Shown here: piece by piece, positions 33,801 through 42,902 of the stretch
Position numbering within the stretch: the first letter of the stretch is position 1
Layout: each line of letters begins with the position of its first letter
Made by a program: the position numbers and the translations under genes
Source: Apostichopus japonicus
Taxonomy: Eukaryota; Echinodermata; Holothuroidea; Aspidochirotida; Stichopodidae
Direction of reading: 5' to 3'
Length of the DNA stretch: 64,000 bases
Assembly (NCBI RefSeq): GCF_037975245.1
Contig: NC_092578.1
Coordinates: forward strand, 5,557,001 to 5,621,000
The notes under the pieces: model-generated
Database searches by the model: none
What the model was told of the DNA's origin: nothing
What the model saw: only the letters and a program-made list of their open reading frames with translations

Positions 33801-35764
33801 GCTATGTAATTTTGAATTTGCATGGCATTGTGCGTTGCGATCCACCATAATTCATTCACTGCTTTATACTGCTTTAAATCAACAACTTGCACCAGTTCTT
33901 CATACCAGGTCCCCATAAAATAGTTTTTTTCACAAAGCCTTAACATATTTTGTACATATTGTTATGTTTTTTATGTAGGTACATGAAACAAGTGATGGAT
34001 GAGTCTCTCCGATTAAGCATTCTAGCCCCATGGGCTGCAAAAGTTCAAGAGGTTGACATTTCTCTCGGCGGACATTTTATCCCTAAAGGTGTAAGTAACC
34101 ATTCGAAGTTTACCGTATTGTGGTTCGCCGCATTTCATTGGCTATATTGTTGTTTTATAGAGCATGTCCCCATCAAAACCTCCCTGTCACAGCTTGAACT
34201 GAACAACTATGGTCGTTTAAGAAATGACAAATTATTTTAATAAAAACTGATATCATGTAGATTTACATATTTATAACTGAGACACTTGTGTCTACTTCGG
34301 CATAAAATTGAAACTGTGAAACAAATTAAGAGAACTTTTTAATCGTTGTATCTTAAAGTTAGACACTTGATTGACTTTTTAGATATGTTTTCGATATTGT
34401 AGGCAGCTGTTCTCTTTTCAATAATTGGATTGCAAGAATGGATTGTAAAATATATTGCAAATGTGTTAGTACAGATGTCTGTTTTGATATGGTATGGAGC
34501 ATTGCAGTCAAATGTTTGTAGGCAGTAGACTTGCTATCTGAAGAGAGTATAGGTTCGCATCCTGATCATATCAATAAAATTATGTCCTTAGGCAAGGCAC
34601 TGTTATTATCCTCTTTGCCTCTCTTAATCCAGGTGTATAAATAGGAATGTGCTCGGTAAACTTGTAAGTATTGTCATTTCTCTTAGATGTAGATGTGGCG
34701 CCCTGTATTACCCAACTAGACTAAGGTATGTGGGTGTTGTAGAGTCATTTGAGAACATTTCTGATGCAAGACTCGATACATGACAAGTAAACCTAAGTAA
34801 ACTTCATTTTTTTTTAAACTTTACGATACCGACGATTTAAAGTGTTTAATACTCATATTTTCTAAGATATATCAATATTATAAGCGTCTAAGGAATTGCA
34901 GATCGCACATGAGTCTTTGGTTTTCTTTTGGACAGACTCCGGTGATCACAGCTTTGGGCGTGATGTCGCAGGATGAGAAAATATGGCCAAACCCCAAGAA
35001 GTAAGCAGAGATGACCACTTACTCGTATAATTATTGTAATTATTTCCAGCAATAGTTTACATTGGTTATTGGACAGTATACTTTACACTTTACGGCATCT
35101 TTATTTGTCACATATAAAAAATGTAACTTTTTTTTTAACAGTGTTAAACTTTTTGTAACTGTAACCAAGCCTAGTGGTATTGGAAACTCTTCACTCTTGA
35201 CTATTAAAAGCTCCGTATGATTGAAACCTTTCACTGCATTCTGTCACAGTTTCTTTGTCTAACAAATTCAATGCCAGGTCCTCCTTTTAATTTTCCAAAG
35301 TTTTGGTTTATACCATTTTTGGTTTGCTTCAACACAAATAAACGCTATATATTATAGTTTGAATGTTCAAAATACAGTAAAAAATCTGAAAATGTCTTTA
35401 AAACACTAATTTCTATATGTAACATTCATTCCTTTTAAAAGTTCAGTCAAAATGCTGAAATTTTCCGCCCATTTGCTTTCTTTTCACACCAAAATCGTGC
35501 TTCTACTCTGTTAGATTCGATCCTGACCGTTTCAGCCCAGAAAATGTCAAAGGTCGTCACCAGTTTGCCTTTCAGCCGTTTGGTTTACCGGGTCGTATCT
35601 GCCCTGGATGTAGGTTTGCCTTGTACGAGTTGACCGTGTTACTTGCGATACTCATCAGGAACTTCAAGTGGACCCTTGTTGAAGGCCAGATGGTTGAAAG
35701 TGTCCATGGATTGGTTACATCTCCAAAAGAGGAGATTTGGGTTCATATTGAAAAACGTCAGTAA
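9865..35764 (+). CDS. CYP20A1: cytochrome P450 CYP20A1-like, tandem copy 1 (11 coding exons, 477 aa)
   Basis: Exons: 9865-9945, 12049-12104, 13321-13490, 14328-14473, 14774-14941, 27517-27595, 31308-31490, 33059-33182, 33979-34090, 34936-35000, 35515-35764. All junctions are GT..AG and the phases join to 1434 nt with no stop. Human CYP20A1 is 462 residues, so the length fits. Visible marks: N-terminal membrane anchor (about 4-22), GSLHELL near 60, I-helix AGFHTS (287-292), K-helix ESLR (344-347), FDPDRF (396-401), and heme-ligand Cys424 in PFGLPGRICPG. An acceptor at 9806 in front of the ATG exon implies an upstream untranslated exon that I could not place. CYP20A1 is an orphan membrane haem monooxygenase with no settled substrate. 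Oddity: an 11.3 kb transposon begins at base +4 of intron 5, changing the donor from GTAAGC to GTACAC; read-through would end the protein at 14986. Confidence 0.92.
10130..11290 (+). mobile_element. possible LTR with primer-binding-site-like sequence
   Basis: This part of intron 1 has no counterpart in copy 2. It ends ..tataca at 11272, followed at once by TGGTGTCAGAAG, which resembles primer binding sites of many Gypsy elements. A TG start near 10130 would give an LTR of about 1.1 kb. No second LTR or pol frame follows before about 11430, so it would be a truncated remnant. The 5' boundary is a guess. Confidence 0.35.
12358..12611. mobile_element. Mutator-type MITE, 254 bp, 9 bp target duplication
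   Basis: Terminal inverted repeats of about 30 bp (12358-12387 and 12583-12611) share GCGTATTTTTTT and cccaggacgaacgtggg and differ by one T. They are flanked by the perfect 9 bp duplication CCCCGGGAC (12349-12357 and 12612-12620). CYP20A1 copy 2 keeps the empty site near 44222-44230. A 9 bp duplication with long ends is typical of Mutator-like elements. The open frame that crosses it is not a gene. Confidence 0.88.
14945..15200. repeat. transposon left terminal and subterminal repeats
   Basis: Holds the CACAGAAAAC terminus and copies of gtaaatttact or its relatives near 14975 and 15186. The right end has the same motif family. Confidence 0.7.
15300..15402 (+). other. candidate untranslated first exon of the transposase gene
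   Basis: A donor gtaagt at 15403 could pair with the strong acceptor ttctttttcatttcag ending at 17208, placing a leader exon from 17209 just ahead of the ATG at 17270. The exon start is unknown. The interval 15403-17208 shows no coding signal; its open frames, including 15562-15864 on the - strand, look like noise. Confidence 0.35.
17270..19747 (+). CDS. transposase, C2H2 fingers plus Transposase_21-like DDE domain (825 aa)
   Basis: A single open exon. The N-terminus has two C2H2 fingers (C12, C15, H29, H34 and C44, C49, H62, H67), presumably for binding the transposon ends. A middle linker precedes the catalytic region, about 230-650. Candidate acidic residues are D294 or D295 in YVDDFEVVNPLG, D388 in IADNLASH, and E482 in HDLFEG, with a Cys pair C408/C411 (CRFC) between the second D and the E, as expected of CMC-type transposases. 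LTPKMHFMTHY (612-621) recalls the conserved histidine block downstream of TNP2-type cores. Residues 690-825 form a C-terminal region I do not recognise. No frameshift or internal stop is seen, so it may be active. The triad is read by eye from motif spacing. Animal relatives are usually annotated as uncharacterised proteins. Confidence 0.82.
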   Translation: MAENRWNLNYQCPKCSVFWTGRFNKLLEHLHSIHSHEQNFSLRCGIKNCEKTYVKIDSFKKHLKRVHNNCHLDETLSMSEEANMQMHCDHEDTNSEMLEYDANITDQSSHLQNQLENQYLFPYAIHVLKLREVHKLPRTILDEVASEYNKLFVSNLLDIENAINTDLAAMGVNIKDCPNIQGVLKENKLRKAIEHMASENHQLHFCRQQLNMVDPLQICLGFEASGKKETFEYVSILGTLQSMLLNAEILAHVINGHSSRDPDIMMDYCDGAKFKCSRLFQIHSTAIQIHLYVDDFEVVNPLGTYTGTHKVNAMYMFIGNVEPKYRSSVNHIQLVWLCKSSLMKKYGLDTIIKPLMDDLNILEEHGIQVNVHGVEHKFYGSVCSVIADNLASHFIGGFTESFSGFRVCRFCMCTSESLRKNELHQSHMERTVNAHKIHVSRVRNDSEMSTAYGVKLDSPLNSLHYFHVINGLPPDIAHDLFEGVCPKILSTVMTSYVQTGQISVETINKRINDFPYASFDKSNKPTTLSWSCSSVKVRQKACQMWCLMRLFFLMFSNDIEEKDEKWQLLLHIIDIVDLVTSPSVTKQSCVYLNGVVLDCLELFCELYPNSHLTPKMHFMTHYAKQMMQFGPLSHFWTLRFESKHSYFKDISRATKNLKNITYTLAKRHQIFQSIIMSTSDLGKENTLPVQGEMIKIGELSPEMTPFILKITGECDEVYVSMSVHLNGVRYDSGACVILNVVERMCQFGLIKLCFFHNCECYFIIHEMDTECFDRNCHAYVVVESNRKVIIQSRSFLDHNALPMYKVGTKSYVVMKYKLHQEYAGL
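19949..20152 (+). CDS. small open frame between the two transposon genes (67 codons), doubtful
   Basis: An ATG frame that follows a good acceptor (ttttttttctcatcag, ending about 19907) and TATAAA at 19935-19940. It has no domain I recognise and could simply be 5' leader of the accessory gene starting at 20175. I list it because it is flanked by plausible signals in an otherwise intact element. Confidence 0.2.
   Translation: MPKLALAFKNGTCFIIALEKCSKDNLDVTDCFFEGKNTIVFYSLIGFSTLINFVLKRACEVEVIIVN
20175..24999 (+). CDS. transposon accessory protein, PB1/ubiquitin-like N-terminus (8 exons, 559 aa)
   Basis: Exons: 20175-20659, 21057-21197, 21601-21697, 22372-22526, 22805-22964, 23571-23757, 24293-24456, 24709-24999. 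All junctions are GT..AG and phases join to 1680 nt without a stop. Residues 1-70 look like a PB1 or ubiquitin-like fold (STFHITFKEQKQVFEV, then a WDDWVDV segment). Next come a Ser-rich linker, a KQWPDKFALPRLP motif (163-175), a basic region (about 245-265), a charged helical stretch (about 294-346) and a C-terminal domain. From memory, this order matches the large animal family often labelled uncharacterised or 'sterile alpha motif domain-containing protein 3-like'; I see no SAM domain here. The position downstream of a transposase suggests a second transposon protein, analogous in role to TNPA of Spm, but that is inference. The last exon could instead splice at 24972. Confidence 0.75.
25010..25412 (+). 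repeat. degenerate tandem copies of the accessory gene's last exon
   Basis: Bases 25018-25140 align with the 3' half of exon 8 (24862-24985), sharing tttgatat-gagtatc, gctggc-gaaac and attcaaag. Bases 25350-25412 align with exon 8 at 24775-24840, through ggctgaaaa-gttctggtct and acttgcaaat. Neither copy keeps the frame, so these are decayed duplicates. Confidence 0.65.
25984..25989 (+). terminator. polyadenylation signal of the transposon transcript
   Basis: A canonical AATAAA about 1 kb after the accessory gene's stop and about 290 bp inside the right terminus. It is the most plausible 3' end for the element's transcripts. Confidence 0.45.
26090..26278. repeat. transposon right terminal and subterminal repeats
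   Basis: About six copies of gtaa[ac]tttact or its relatives in 190 bp, ending in the GTTTTCTGTG terminus. They pair with the left-end motifs. Confidence 0.7.
26281..27516 (+). other. remainder of CYP20A1 copy 1 intron 5
   Basis: This aligns with 46741-48315 of copy 2, including a shared tacctatgat minisatellite (26985-27180 here, 47405-48085 there). No gene is present; the reading frames on both strands are noise. Confidence 0.75.
27662..28504 (-). repeat. Gypsy LTR (the element's 3' LTR)
   Basis: It starts TGTAGCGCC on the + strand and ends ..gatca at 28504, giving TG..CA boundaries. The adjoining cccccaccc at 28505 is the complement of a polypurine tract in a - strand element. No second LTR was found. 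Confidence 0.7.
28505..30455 (-). pseudogene. 5'-truncated Gypsy pol remnant (RNase H and integrase)
   Basis: Read on the - strand, the order is RNase H with a DTDAS motif (30327-30341), the usual downstream RNase H block with a TDHGSLKWL-like segment (about 30150), an integrase zinc-binding region (29573-29660), and an integrase core ending in DGLVERFNRTL (about 29120-29155). The frame is broken by stops and shifts, so no pol product can be made. Gag, protease, reverse transcriptase and the 5' LTR are missing; the element stops at about 30455 where DSCC1 sequence begins. Copy 2 intron 6 (48395-49100) has none of this. Confidence 0.85.
30467..31075 (+). pseudogene. DSCC1: DSCC1 (DCC1) processed pseudogene, truncated at both ends
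   Basis: About 200 codons in one frame resemble the N-terminal half of the sister-chromatid cohesion protein DCC1, part of the alternative RFC clamp loader. Recognisable stretches are NLIIRGYKKESAVLC, TFDLKEAQTSNSLLL, YELRTMRPRV and FWRLLDFDYE. Roughly the first 25 codons and the C-terminal half are missing. A TAG at 30797-30799 interrupts the frame, which otherwise stays open to about 31078. Vertebrate DSCC1 is split into many exons, so an uninterrupted 600 nt run indicates a retrocopy. It lies inside intron 6 of CYP20A1 copy 1, same strand, and is absent from copy 2. Its 5' edge meets the truncated Gypsy element. Confidence 0.85.
31675..32081 (+). mobile_element. pyrimidine-rich retroelement fragment with 14 bp target duplication
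   Basis: It is flanked by aactagaaatctca (31661-31674) and aactagtaatctca (32082-32095), one mismatch in 14, while copy 2 has a single aactagtaatccca at the matching site (49463-49476). The body is a C/T-rich tract of about 340 bp, then a gatcc-tgcta-ggatc hairpin (about 32039-32053) followed by gaaactgcaag and a short A-rich end. A 3' hairpin with a GAAAC motif recurs in Penelope-like and some LINE tails, so this may be a short 5'-truncated or non-autonomous member. The long + strand open frame across the tract is compositional. Confidence 0.65.
32482..33299 (+). repeat. three dispersed copies of a 55 bp repeat around exon 8
   Basis: Copies at 32482-32534, 32567-32623 and 33242-33299 share a ttacatgtgagtgatacata segment and gatcgctatatttatctatg. 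Two lie in intron 7 and one in intron 8. A degraded relative sits near 50893-50930 in copy 2. Confidence 0.6.
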
Positions 35765-36222
35765 AAACCTGTATTGCCTTTTATCAGCAACGTAGAAAGT
35801 CTTCTTCTGATTTAATAACTCAATTCAAAATGTTGCTGGTAGGTTTGTTTTGATTCCACTCTCTTCTTCATTTTTCTATCATTGGTAATGAATTTTAATG
35901 TAAAGTCACCAAAAACAATAGGAACATTGAATTATGTCAATTAAACCCTGTCAATGCTCCATGTTAGCCCTGCCCCTCTTCCATATATCTACACTGTTTT
36001 CACTTACCTGAAATATAAACTGAAGTTTGCTAATATTCGAAATGTTTCGAGAAATTATGGTGGAAGGGTTTCTTCTTCAAATTTACAAATATACTCAATA
36101 GAAATATAGCAGTGGTGAAGTTTTGATTTCGTTTTTATCTCTTACTTTTTCATATAATGGCATTAAATGCATGTTTGTTTTTATTTTTCTAAAGACATTA
36201 CTAATAATTAAAAAACAAAGTT

Positions 36223-36228
36223 AATAAA
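36223..36228 (+). terminator. polyadenylation signal, CYP20A1 copy 1
   Basis: An AATAAA about 460 nt past the stop. The homologous position in copy 2 (54402-54407) also reads AATAAA, so the signal is conserved between duplicates. Confidence 0.6.
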
Positions 36229-36800
36229 TATCTAGGCGACGTTGGTAACAATATCTTGACGGTACTGATGATAGTGCATTTAATAGTGACAATGAATGAG
36301 GAAACATGTAAAAGGAAGTACTAAATTTGTGTAATTATTAATAAAATTTGGCATAAAGAGATTTTCAGATATTAAAGACTGAGCATTAAACACAGCAACT
36401 TCTTTCACTTACTATTTTCTGTGCAACAGTGAGTACCATTTCAAAGAATGTTTGAGCAACAGAACAATAATTGTGTCCCTGCCACCATAGCCAAGAATAA
36501 AAGCTATTGATGTCCTAAGTGTAATCTTTAACAATATTTTATAAGGATCATTTCACGATTCTTGTTTTGATACTGCCCTTTGCACATTACAGAACAAGAC
36601 TTTGATAATATATAACATGCAGTATTCTTAATAATTCAATAATTTCAAAATAGCAATCAGGGATGGATTGATGGTGTTCTGGGCACCTAGGCAAATCATT
36701 GGGGCCCCCTCCACCAGCACTATAGCCAAGCAGAAAGTGTTTCGGTTAGTCCACTTCTGAGCACAACTTACCTTACATAGGTAAGGCCAAACATATATGC

Positions 36801-39164
36801 CAACACTGCATATGAAAAAGTCAAGACTAGGATCAGTTCTTGGATAAATGCACACTTGAATAAGAAGCTTTAACTAGAAAATTTATTATGACACTACATG
36901 TTGGAGTTGTGATTTAAGCTACGAGTAAGAGCTCCTTCGAATAAAGTTTAAACAAAATTATGGTACAATTTTCAAAGGGCTAACAATTTTCCAAAATTTC
37001 CTGTAAGTTTCTGTGTTGTCTATGACATAGCATAAAAGTTAACCTAACAACCTTCACTGTATGATTGAAGTACAGACTCCATTAATTACAGAATGGTATC
37101 TTAAAATGTCCACATACTTTCTCCCACTCCAGCCCACACTCAGTCCAGCCACCACTCCAGTCCCGATTCACACAGGAGGGGGTAAGGACATGAGAATGAG
37201 AGCTCAGAATGGATGCTCAGTAAGCTAACCGCCTCGCAGGTTTGAGGACAATACTGTAGTGGCAAGCTACCCTAGCATGGGGTCAAGGGATTTTGGCCTT
37301 GGTCGGGTCAATTCGAAATTAAGCACTTAATGCTCTGTGGGGATTGTGCTGAACAATTTGTGACAGAATATCAGTTTAAAGTTATTCAATAAATATAGGA
37401 AAACAATAATTTTTCAACAAACAATATGTTTCCATCAAACGTGTCTCACATTCTTTACATGCATACATAAAATGACTAATCCACAAATGACTTCATTCAT
37501 ATGGCATTCATATAACTGTATTTACTGTTCACGAAAACTGATGGGTGATTGTATGAAGAAACCGTTGTTCAAAGAAACACATGTTCGATATATCAGGTTC
37601 AACATTTCTGTCATATTTTTAATAATGAGGAATTTCTGCTTGTTTTCCCCACTTTTTTGCGTGTATGAATGACCAAAATTTGAACGTGGATTGGGTGTAA
37701 TGATGTAGATAGAGTGTCGCCGTTACGATGGAAATAGAATGTCGCCGTTAAATTATATCTTTGTCATTCATTCCGTTCTAGCGCTTTAATGGAGCAATAG
37801 CATCACAAAGCACTTCCAAATTTGAGTAATTACCATTAAAACAATAATTTTCGGTCTTTTTAACTTCTTTTTTCATTTTTCTTACTTTGTGTTTTGTTTT
37901 TTCTGACATTATGTTTCATTTTCTGTTTGATAGCCGTAATATATATATGACCATAGCCAATATGAGCATGGGCACATGCTTTCTCTCCTCCTCCTCCTCC
38001 TAAAAGAGGGGCAAAAAATACACTGGAAACACCCCCTAAATTTTTCGAATTATGTATCAGAGGGTATAGCCTGTATAGTGTCATCGAAAGTCATCAATTG
38101 ACATCGTTAATCTAATTTAAATTCCCTGAATCTTAAAATGTAGGGAAGAAATTGGCTCTTAAGTTTTTATTTCATATGGCAAACATATGTATGTCCATCC
38201 ACTAGGGTGCAGAACGTAGGAAGAATAAGAAAGGATACATTAGTACTTTAGAAGTCATAATTTATTACACTAGTTACACATCAACTATGCAGGACTTGCG
38301 ACACATCATTAAAGGCACGGTGCCTGCCAATATACCGGTTACTGAGCTTTATAAGGATCCACACCTTTCTACCAGAGAGTATCCATTTCATCATGCTATT
38401 CGAATTGACTTCCGAAGGCAAAATCTGTAACGTTAATTTCCACTATAAGAGTGTACTCTTGCCCATGCACGCCTGTGATAGAACCTGTACAACAGTTGGC
38501 GTTTGTTGAATAAAGCACGCAGCAATTTTAAGTGCTCTAAAATTGTGTTATCTCTTGGCCAAAGTAGAGAACATCATTGATTAATTGTGGAGTTTGTGAC
38601 TCTGTTTGATTTGTCAGCATCTTATGTAAAGTGTATTCATAAAACGGTGGGCATAGTTCAAACAGCTGGTAGAATCATATTGTCATATAGCAAGCTTCCA
38701 GTATGATAAAACATGTAGCCTATATGACAGGACATTTAAAACAGAATGAAAACGAAAGTAATGGGCAGGTATTATATTTGCAAGCACGCCATTCAATACC
38801 ACGTCACACTGATGGTCGAACGTCTAAAACAATTGACCAAATATTCAATGTAGCATATAAACCAAGAACTGACACCCAATTTCTTGTGATTGAAGTAATT
38901 AATGGAACTTGAAATTCAAACCAGTAATCAATGTTTGGCAAACTAAATGAAAATAGATGAAAAATTTGTGATTCATTTAGACTATAATGTAGCCAATAAT
39001 GCGAGCGCTAGCATCAATTAGGGAGGGAGCAAATCATAAGTTTAGTCAATTGTATGTGTTAGTATTACCATGTCAGTCAATTAATGTTTATATATACGTT
39101 CGGGAATAGAAAATGTACAATTTGAAGGTGTAAAAATTCGAACTTGTTTTTTGTCAAGTAAATC
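36801..39164. other. spacer between the duplicated blocks
   Basis: No similarity to either block and no coding frame that I trust. The 67-70 codon frames at 37472 and 38703 lack splice signals or recognisable motifs. Confidence 0.5.
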
Positions 39165-40352
39165 CAATAACTTCACTGTATTTAAAATAAGTGAAACTGA
39201 AAACCTTGCTGCTGCCACCTTTTAATTTTGAAGGCTTCTTTATCATTGTAATAACCTTCGAAAACTGTTTGCTACAGAATTAATTATGTGTAGACGGCCG
39301 CGGATATCATTCCCTTATTTTATCACGTTATAACATGATTTCAAATATAAAAATTTATGGTAGTATATATCTTAAAATATTAAATGCCATGGTAGTAGGC
39401 CTACATACTTCCATTTACAGCTACAGCAGCAGTCATAACAACAACAGAAACAAAAGACTGGAGTAGAAGTAAAGAAAGCTGGTCCAAGAAAAGAATAGGA
39501 TTTACACGGTTGAATATTTGGCCCTCTCGAAGTTTCAACCAAAATAATTTGGTACAAAATTGTGACAGTGATAATTTTTCATTTAATAAATATTAAAAGT
39601 CAAACTAAGCCAAAACAATTCCACCCACCCCCTCCCTCCAATGGATAATGGGGCGGTACTAGATTGAAATTATATCATTATTAAACCAACAGTATATGAG
39701 ATATGTGTAATTATCACTTTGAGTGTTTTTCGGAGAAACGCAATTCGTAGAAGAGCATTGATTTACACGTTTGAGGATTTGGCCGCTCATTACCTTCCAA
39801 TAACATTACCCCCTTCCGATAACATAACCTCTTCAAAACATCATCCCTTTCAATAACACCACCCCCAATTTCCAGAACAGCACCCCAAATTACAATAATA
39901 TACGGTCAAAACCAAGTTGAACATGGTGGATAAGGCAAACAAACCAGCAAACCTCAGTCCACTCCATCCCCCAGAAAAGTGGATTATGTTTCCATAAATA
40001 ATTGCTAAAAATCCCAGTATAGTCAATTGCAAATGGAAGGAAATGAGGGATCTATATTCTGAGGAACTGTTGATGTAAATTAAGATATTTCCAGAGATGT
40101 TGCAATATCGCCTAATGCACAAAAGCGTTAAGAAATGATATTCTTTCATCTTTAATCTTTGTACAGTAGAGTGCACGAAGGTCATTTCATTGTATAAGGT
40201 TTTCTTTTCTTTCTTTTAATGTTAAGATATTTTTTGGTATTTTTTTTTGTTGAAATTACGGAGGGGCTGTCCAGGGGATGAAACGACTTTTTCTTTCTTT
40301 CAGGTTCCTAAGAGGTGCGTCTGTTCGAGAAGTGGGAAAGGTTTAGAAACAC

Positions 40353-40661
40353 TGTGGAGTGTATAGTCTAGTGGTTACGCCGGCGTCTCCCAGTCATGAG
40401 ATCCCCGGTTCGATTCCCCGCCGACAGCAATGTGTGTCGTCTGGCAAGGGTGTTGTTCAATAACAACTTCCCGACATGGACGTTAAATGGATGTGTGCCG
40501 AGAGATTGGCTTCGGTCAGCTTGCGAGTCTATAAGCCTCCATGGCTTCTTTCGCGAGTTCCTGCTTGCGGGAAGATCACATATACATACATACATACATA
40601 CATACATACATACATACATACATACATACATACATACATACATACATACATACATACATAC
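40353..40661 (+). mobile_element. tRNA-derived SINE with (CATA)n tail
   Basis: The head looks like a tRNA: box A TAGTCTAGTGG at 40364-40374 and box B GGTTCGATTCC at 40407-40417, 32 bp apart. A body of about 160 bp follows (landmarks gacatggacgttaaatg, gcttcggtcagcttgcg, gttcctgcttgcggg), then a CATA microsatellite at about 40577-40661. It is absent from block A. A second copy of the body is at 62115-62330 on the other strand. I did not assign it to a named SINE family. Open frames across the tail, including a CATA-encoded MYVC repeat, are artefacts. Confidence 0.85.
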
Positions 40662-42902
40662 ACTGTGCTAGGTGAACTTAATGTATATTATGGACAGATC
40701 ACATACAGTACGATCGTTTCATATGGAGTAACTTAAAAACAGACATCTGCGAGTTGCATTTGGGTTGGGTTTAACTGATACAAGCTTATTGCAGAAATAT
40801 CATAACTATTCACATCGACTTATTTTCAATTATGATAGAGCACTTAAACTTATAGTTTAGGCCTATTACCTAATACCGGCAGCATACGTAAACCGCTTTT
40901 CGTTGACTTAAATAAAACAAGTTCAACTCGGGGTCGGAGTCCTAACAATGTTCAAGTGTCTAATTTCATGCAATGCATTGCAACCACGTTGGTTGCAACA
41001 TAAGCAGTAATAGAGACCTGTGTATACATGCTGAAGAATGTCTGTAATGTTGTTGTAGCTCAATGTTGTATTGTAGCTGAACGTAGAGTCTGAGACCGAT
41101 AGGGGATATAAATTGATCCATTTTTTTACCGTTGGTAGGTAAAATAGGAAGAGCTGGTTGAACAGGGAGTTGCTACTTCGGGAATAGGAACTCACAGGTT
41201 TGTGTTCAACTTCTTTTTTAGTGCACGGTTGGGGAAACTGAATTAATGGACAAATATTGCTAGTAGCCTATTACTACTAATACAATACCTAGTAATAGGC
41301 CGAGGCAATCCCTACAGAATAACATTGAACATGGTAAAAACGGTACGTAGGCATTCATGATCACGTGAGGTTTGAGGACAAAGGCAATTCTTCTGCGAAA
41401 GAGAACAAATGAGAAACAGGAGGGAAAAGAATTCGGCATAAGTACTCACGAACTGCACTCTAAAGGTCTTGATATCTCTTATCCTACTTGCACAGGCATG
41501 CATGCCTAACATGGCTTGCAAGTTACAACTTTACTGAAGCATTTTTCATATTATTACAACTTATAAATAGTGAGAAACCTTATCATACAGTAGTGGTACA
41601 GTCTAGGAACTTAAGTTAGTAATCCTGCCATAGAATCACAAATACCAACTTGAAGGGTGCTTGTAAGCCTTACGGTGTTTTTAGCACAATTGTGATGTCA
41701 AAAAGTTGATGCAAGTTTGCATAATTAGCAGCCTTAGTAAATCTATTTTAGATCTGGGGGGCAACATTACCTGATTCAAAAGTGTTCCTCAATGTCAAAA
41801 TTGGAGTTGCCAAAATTCAGACTGAACATAGCCCATTTTCATTAACTACAAAACTTAGTTATTTAGTCAGTAGTCAGGACTGACAACAATATCTGTTTTG
41901 TAGTCCATTGCCGGTAATCTGTAACTTATCAGTCTATGCACAATTCTGATTCATCGATATCTTCCCAGTGTAACAAATGATGTTAAATGCTATTCTATAC
42001 TCAGATATGTTCAGTATATATAGGCCTAAAGCAGAGGAAGTGCAGAGGAAGTGTAGAGGAAGTGAGATCATGTGATCAACTTTTATGTGAACTGCATGTT
42101 GCTGTACTTGGAACTAGATAGAGCAAGCACACACATGTATAACTAACATTATTGTACTTCTAGGACCGTCGCATATTTACTTTCTGAACGCTAACTTGTT
42201 CGGAAACGGTGTCAAGTTTGACTTATTGTTATAATACTTTGTGAGCAACTTCATGGTTTACGCTGCAGAAAAAAAATGAATCATATACATGAGAAAATAT
42301 TGTTTACAAAAAAGCCTGCAAGTTTGATCATGACATTTTTGTGCAAGAGCTATGGAAGATGCAAGAATTTTTGCAGATGGTTCGGGATCATATGAGGTCG
42401 ATCAAATATTCACAAAATATGTGTTGACAATTTAGGGAGAAAACTTCCATAACAGAAGTCAGCTGATGGTCTGTTGTCAAACATTTCAGCCTGCAATATT
42501 ATGCCGTTGTCCCGAAGGTTTCTTGTTTAATTAAAATGCATGGCTACATGACTGTCTTTTTCACTTCTCATTTGAAATGAGTTTTGGCCTAATTTTCTGG
42601 GTGTACTATACACACTTATAAACATTGCACAAACAAAATATGATACATTCTAAGCTTGCTGTTTGGCAAGATATAAGCACCCACTTATTTTGAACCTTGT
42701 CAAGGAAATTTTGATATAGCTTCCTGAACTTAGTCAATCGGGTCTAAAAATATAATAGACACATGATTTTGTAAACATTTGCATAAATTCATTGTATTTT
42801 ACATTGACAAATTTAATGATACATGGTTGTTTTTACTGCAGTGTTTTTTTTCCCTGGTACTTTATCAGAGACGTTTATCTGGAAATACCTTGTTTTGCCA
42901 TC

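Larger units (their letters stand above)
3619..36800 (+). repeat. segmental duplication, block A (CYP20A1 copy 1)
   Basis: Non-coding and coding sequence here aligns in order with 39165-54915. Upstream matches include 3640-3840 with 39165-39380, 4320-4600 with 39785-39900, 5190-5640 with 40890-41330, and 8600-9860 with 42040-42900. Downstream matches run to about 36800 with 54915. Block A is about 17 kb longer, mostly through insertions that block B lacks. Edges are set by where I stop seeing similarity. Confidence 0.85.

Noticed and set aside
40364-40417. Possible functional tRNA gene (box A and box B present)
   Set aside because: The sequence continues into a SINE body and CATA tail shared with 62115-62330, and I could not draw a proper acceptor stem.
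40368-40736. Open frames of 86-95 codons on both strands with repeated MYVC or IHTY motifs
   Set aside because: They are translations of the CATA microsatellite and the SINE body, not genes.
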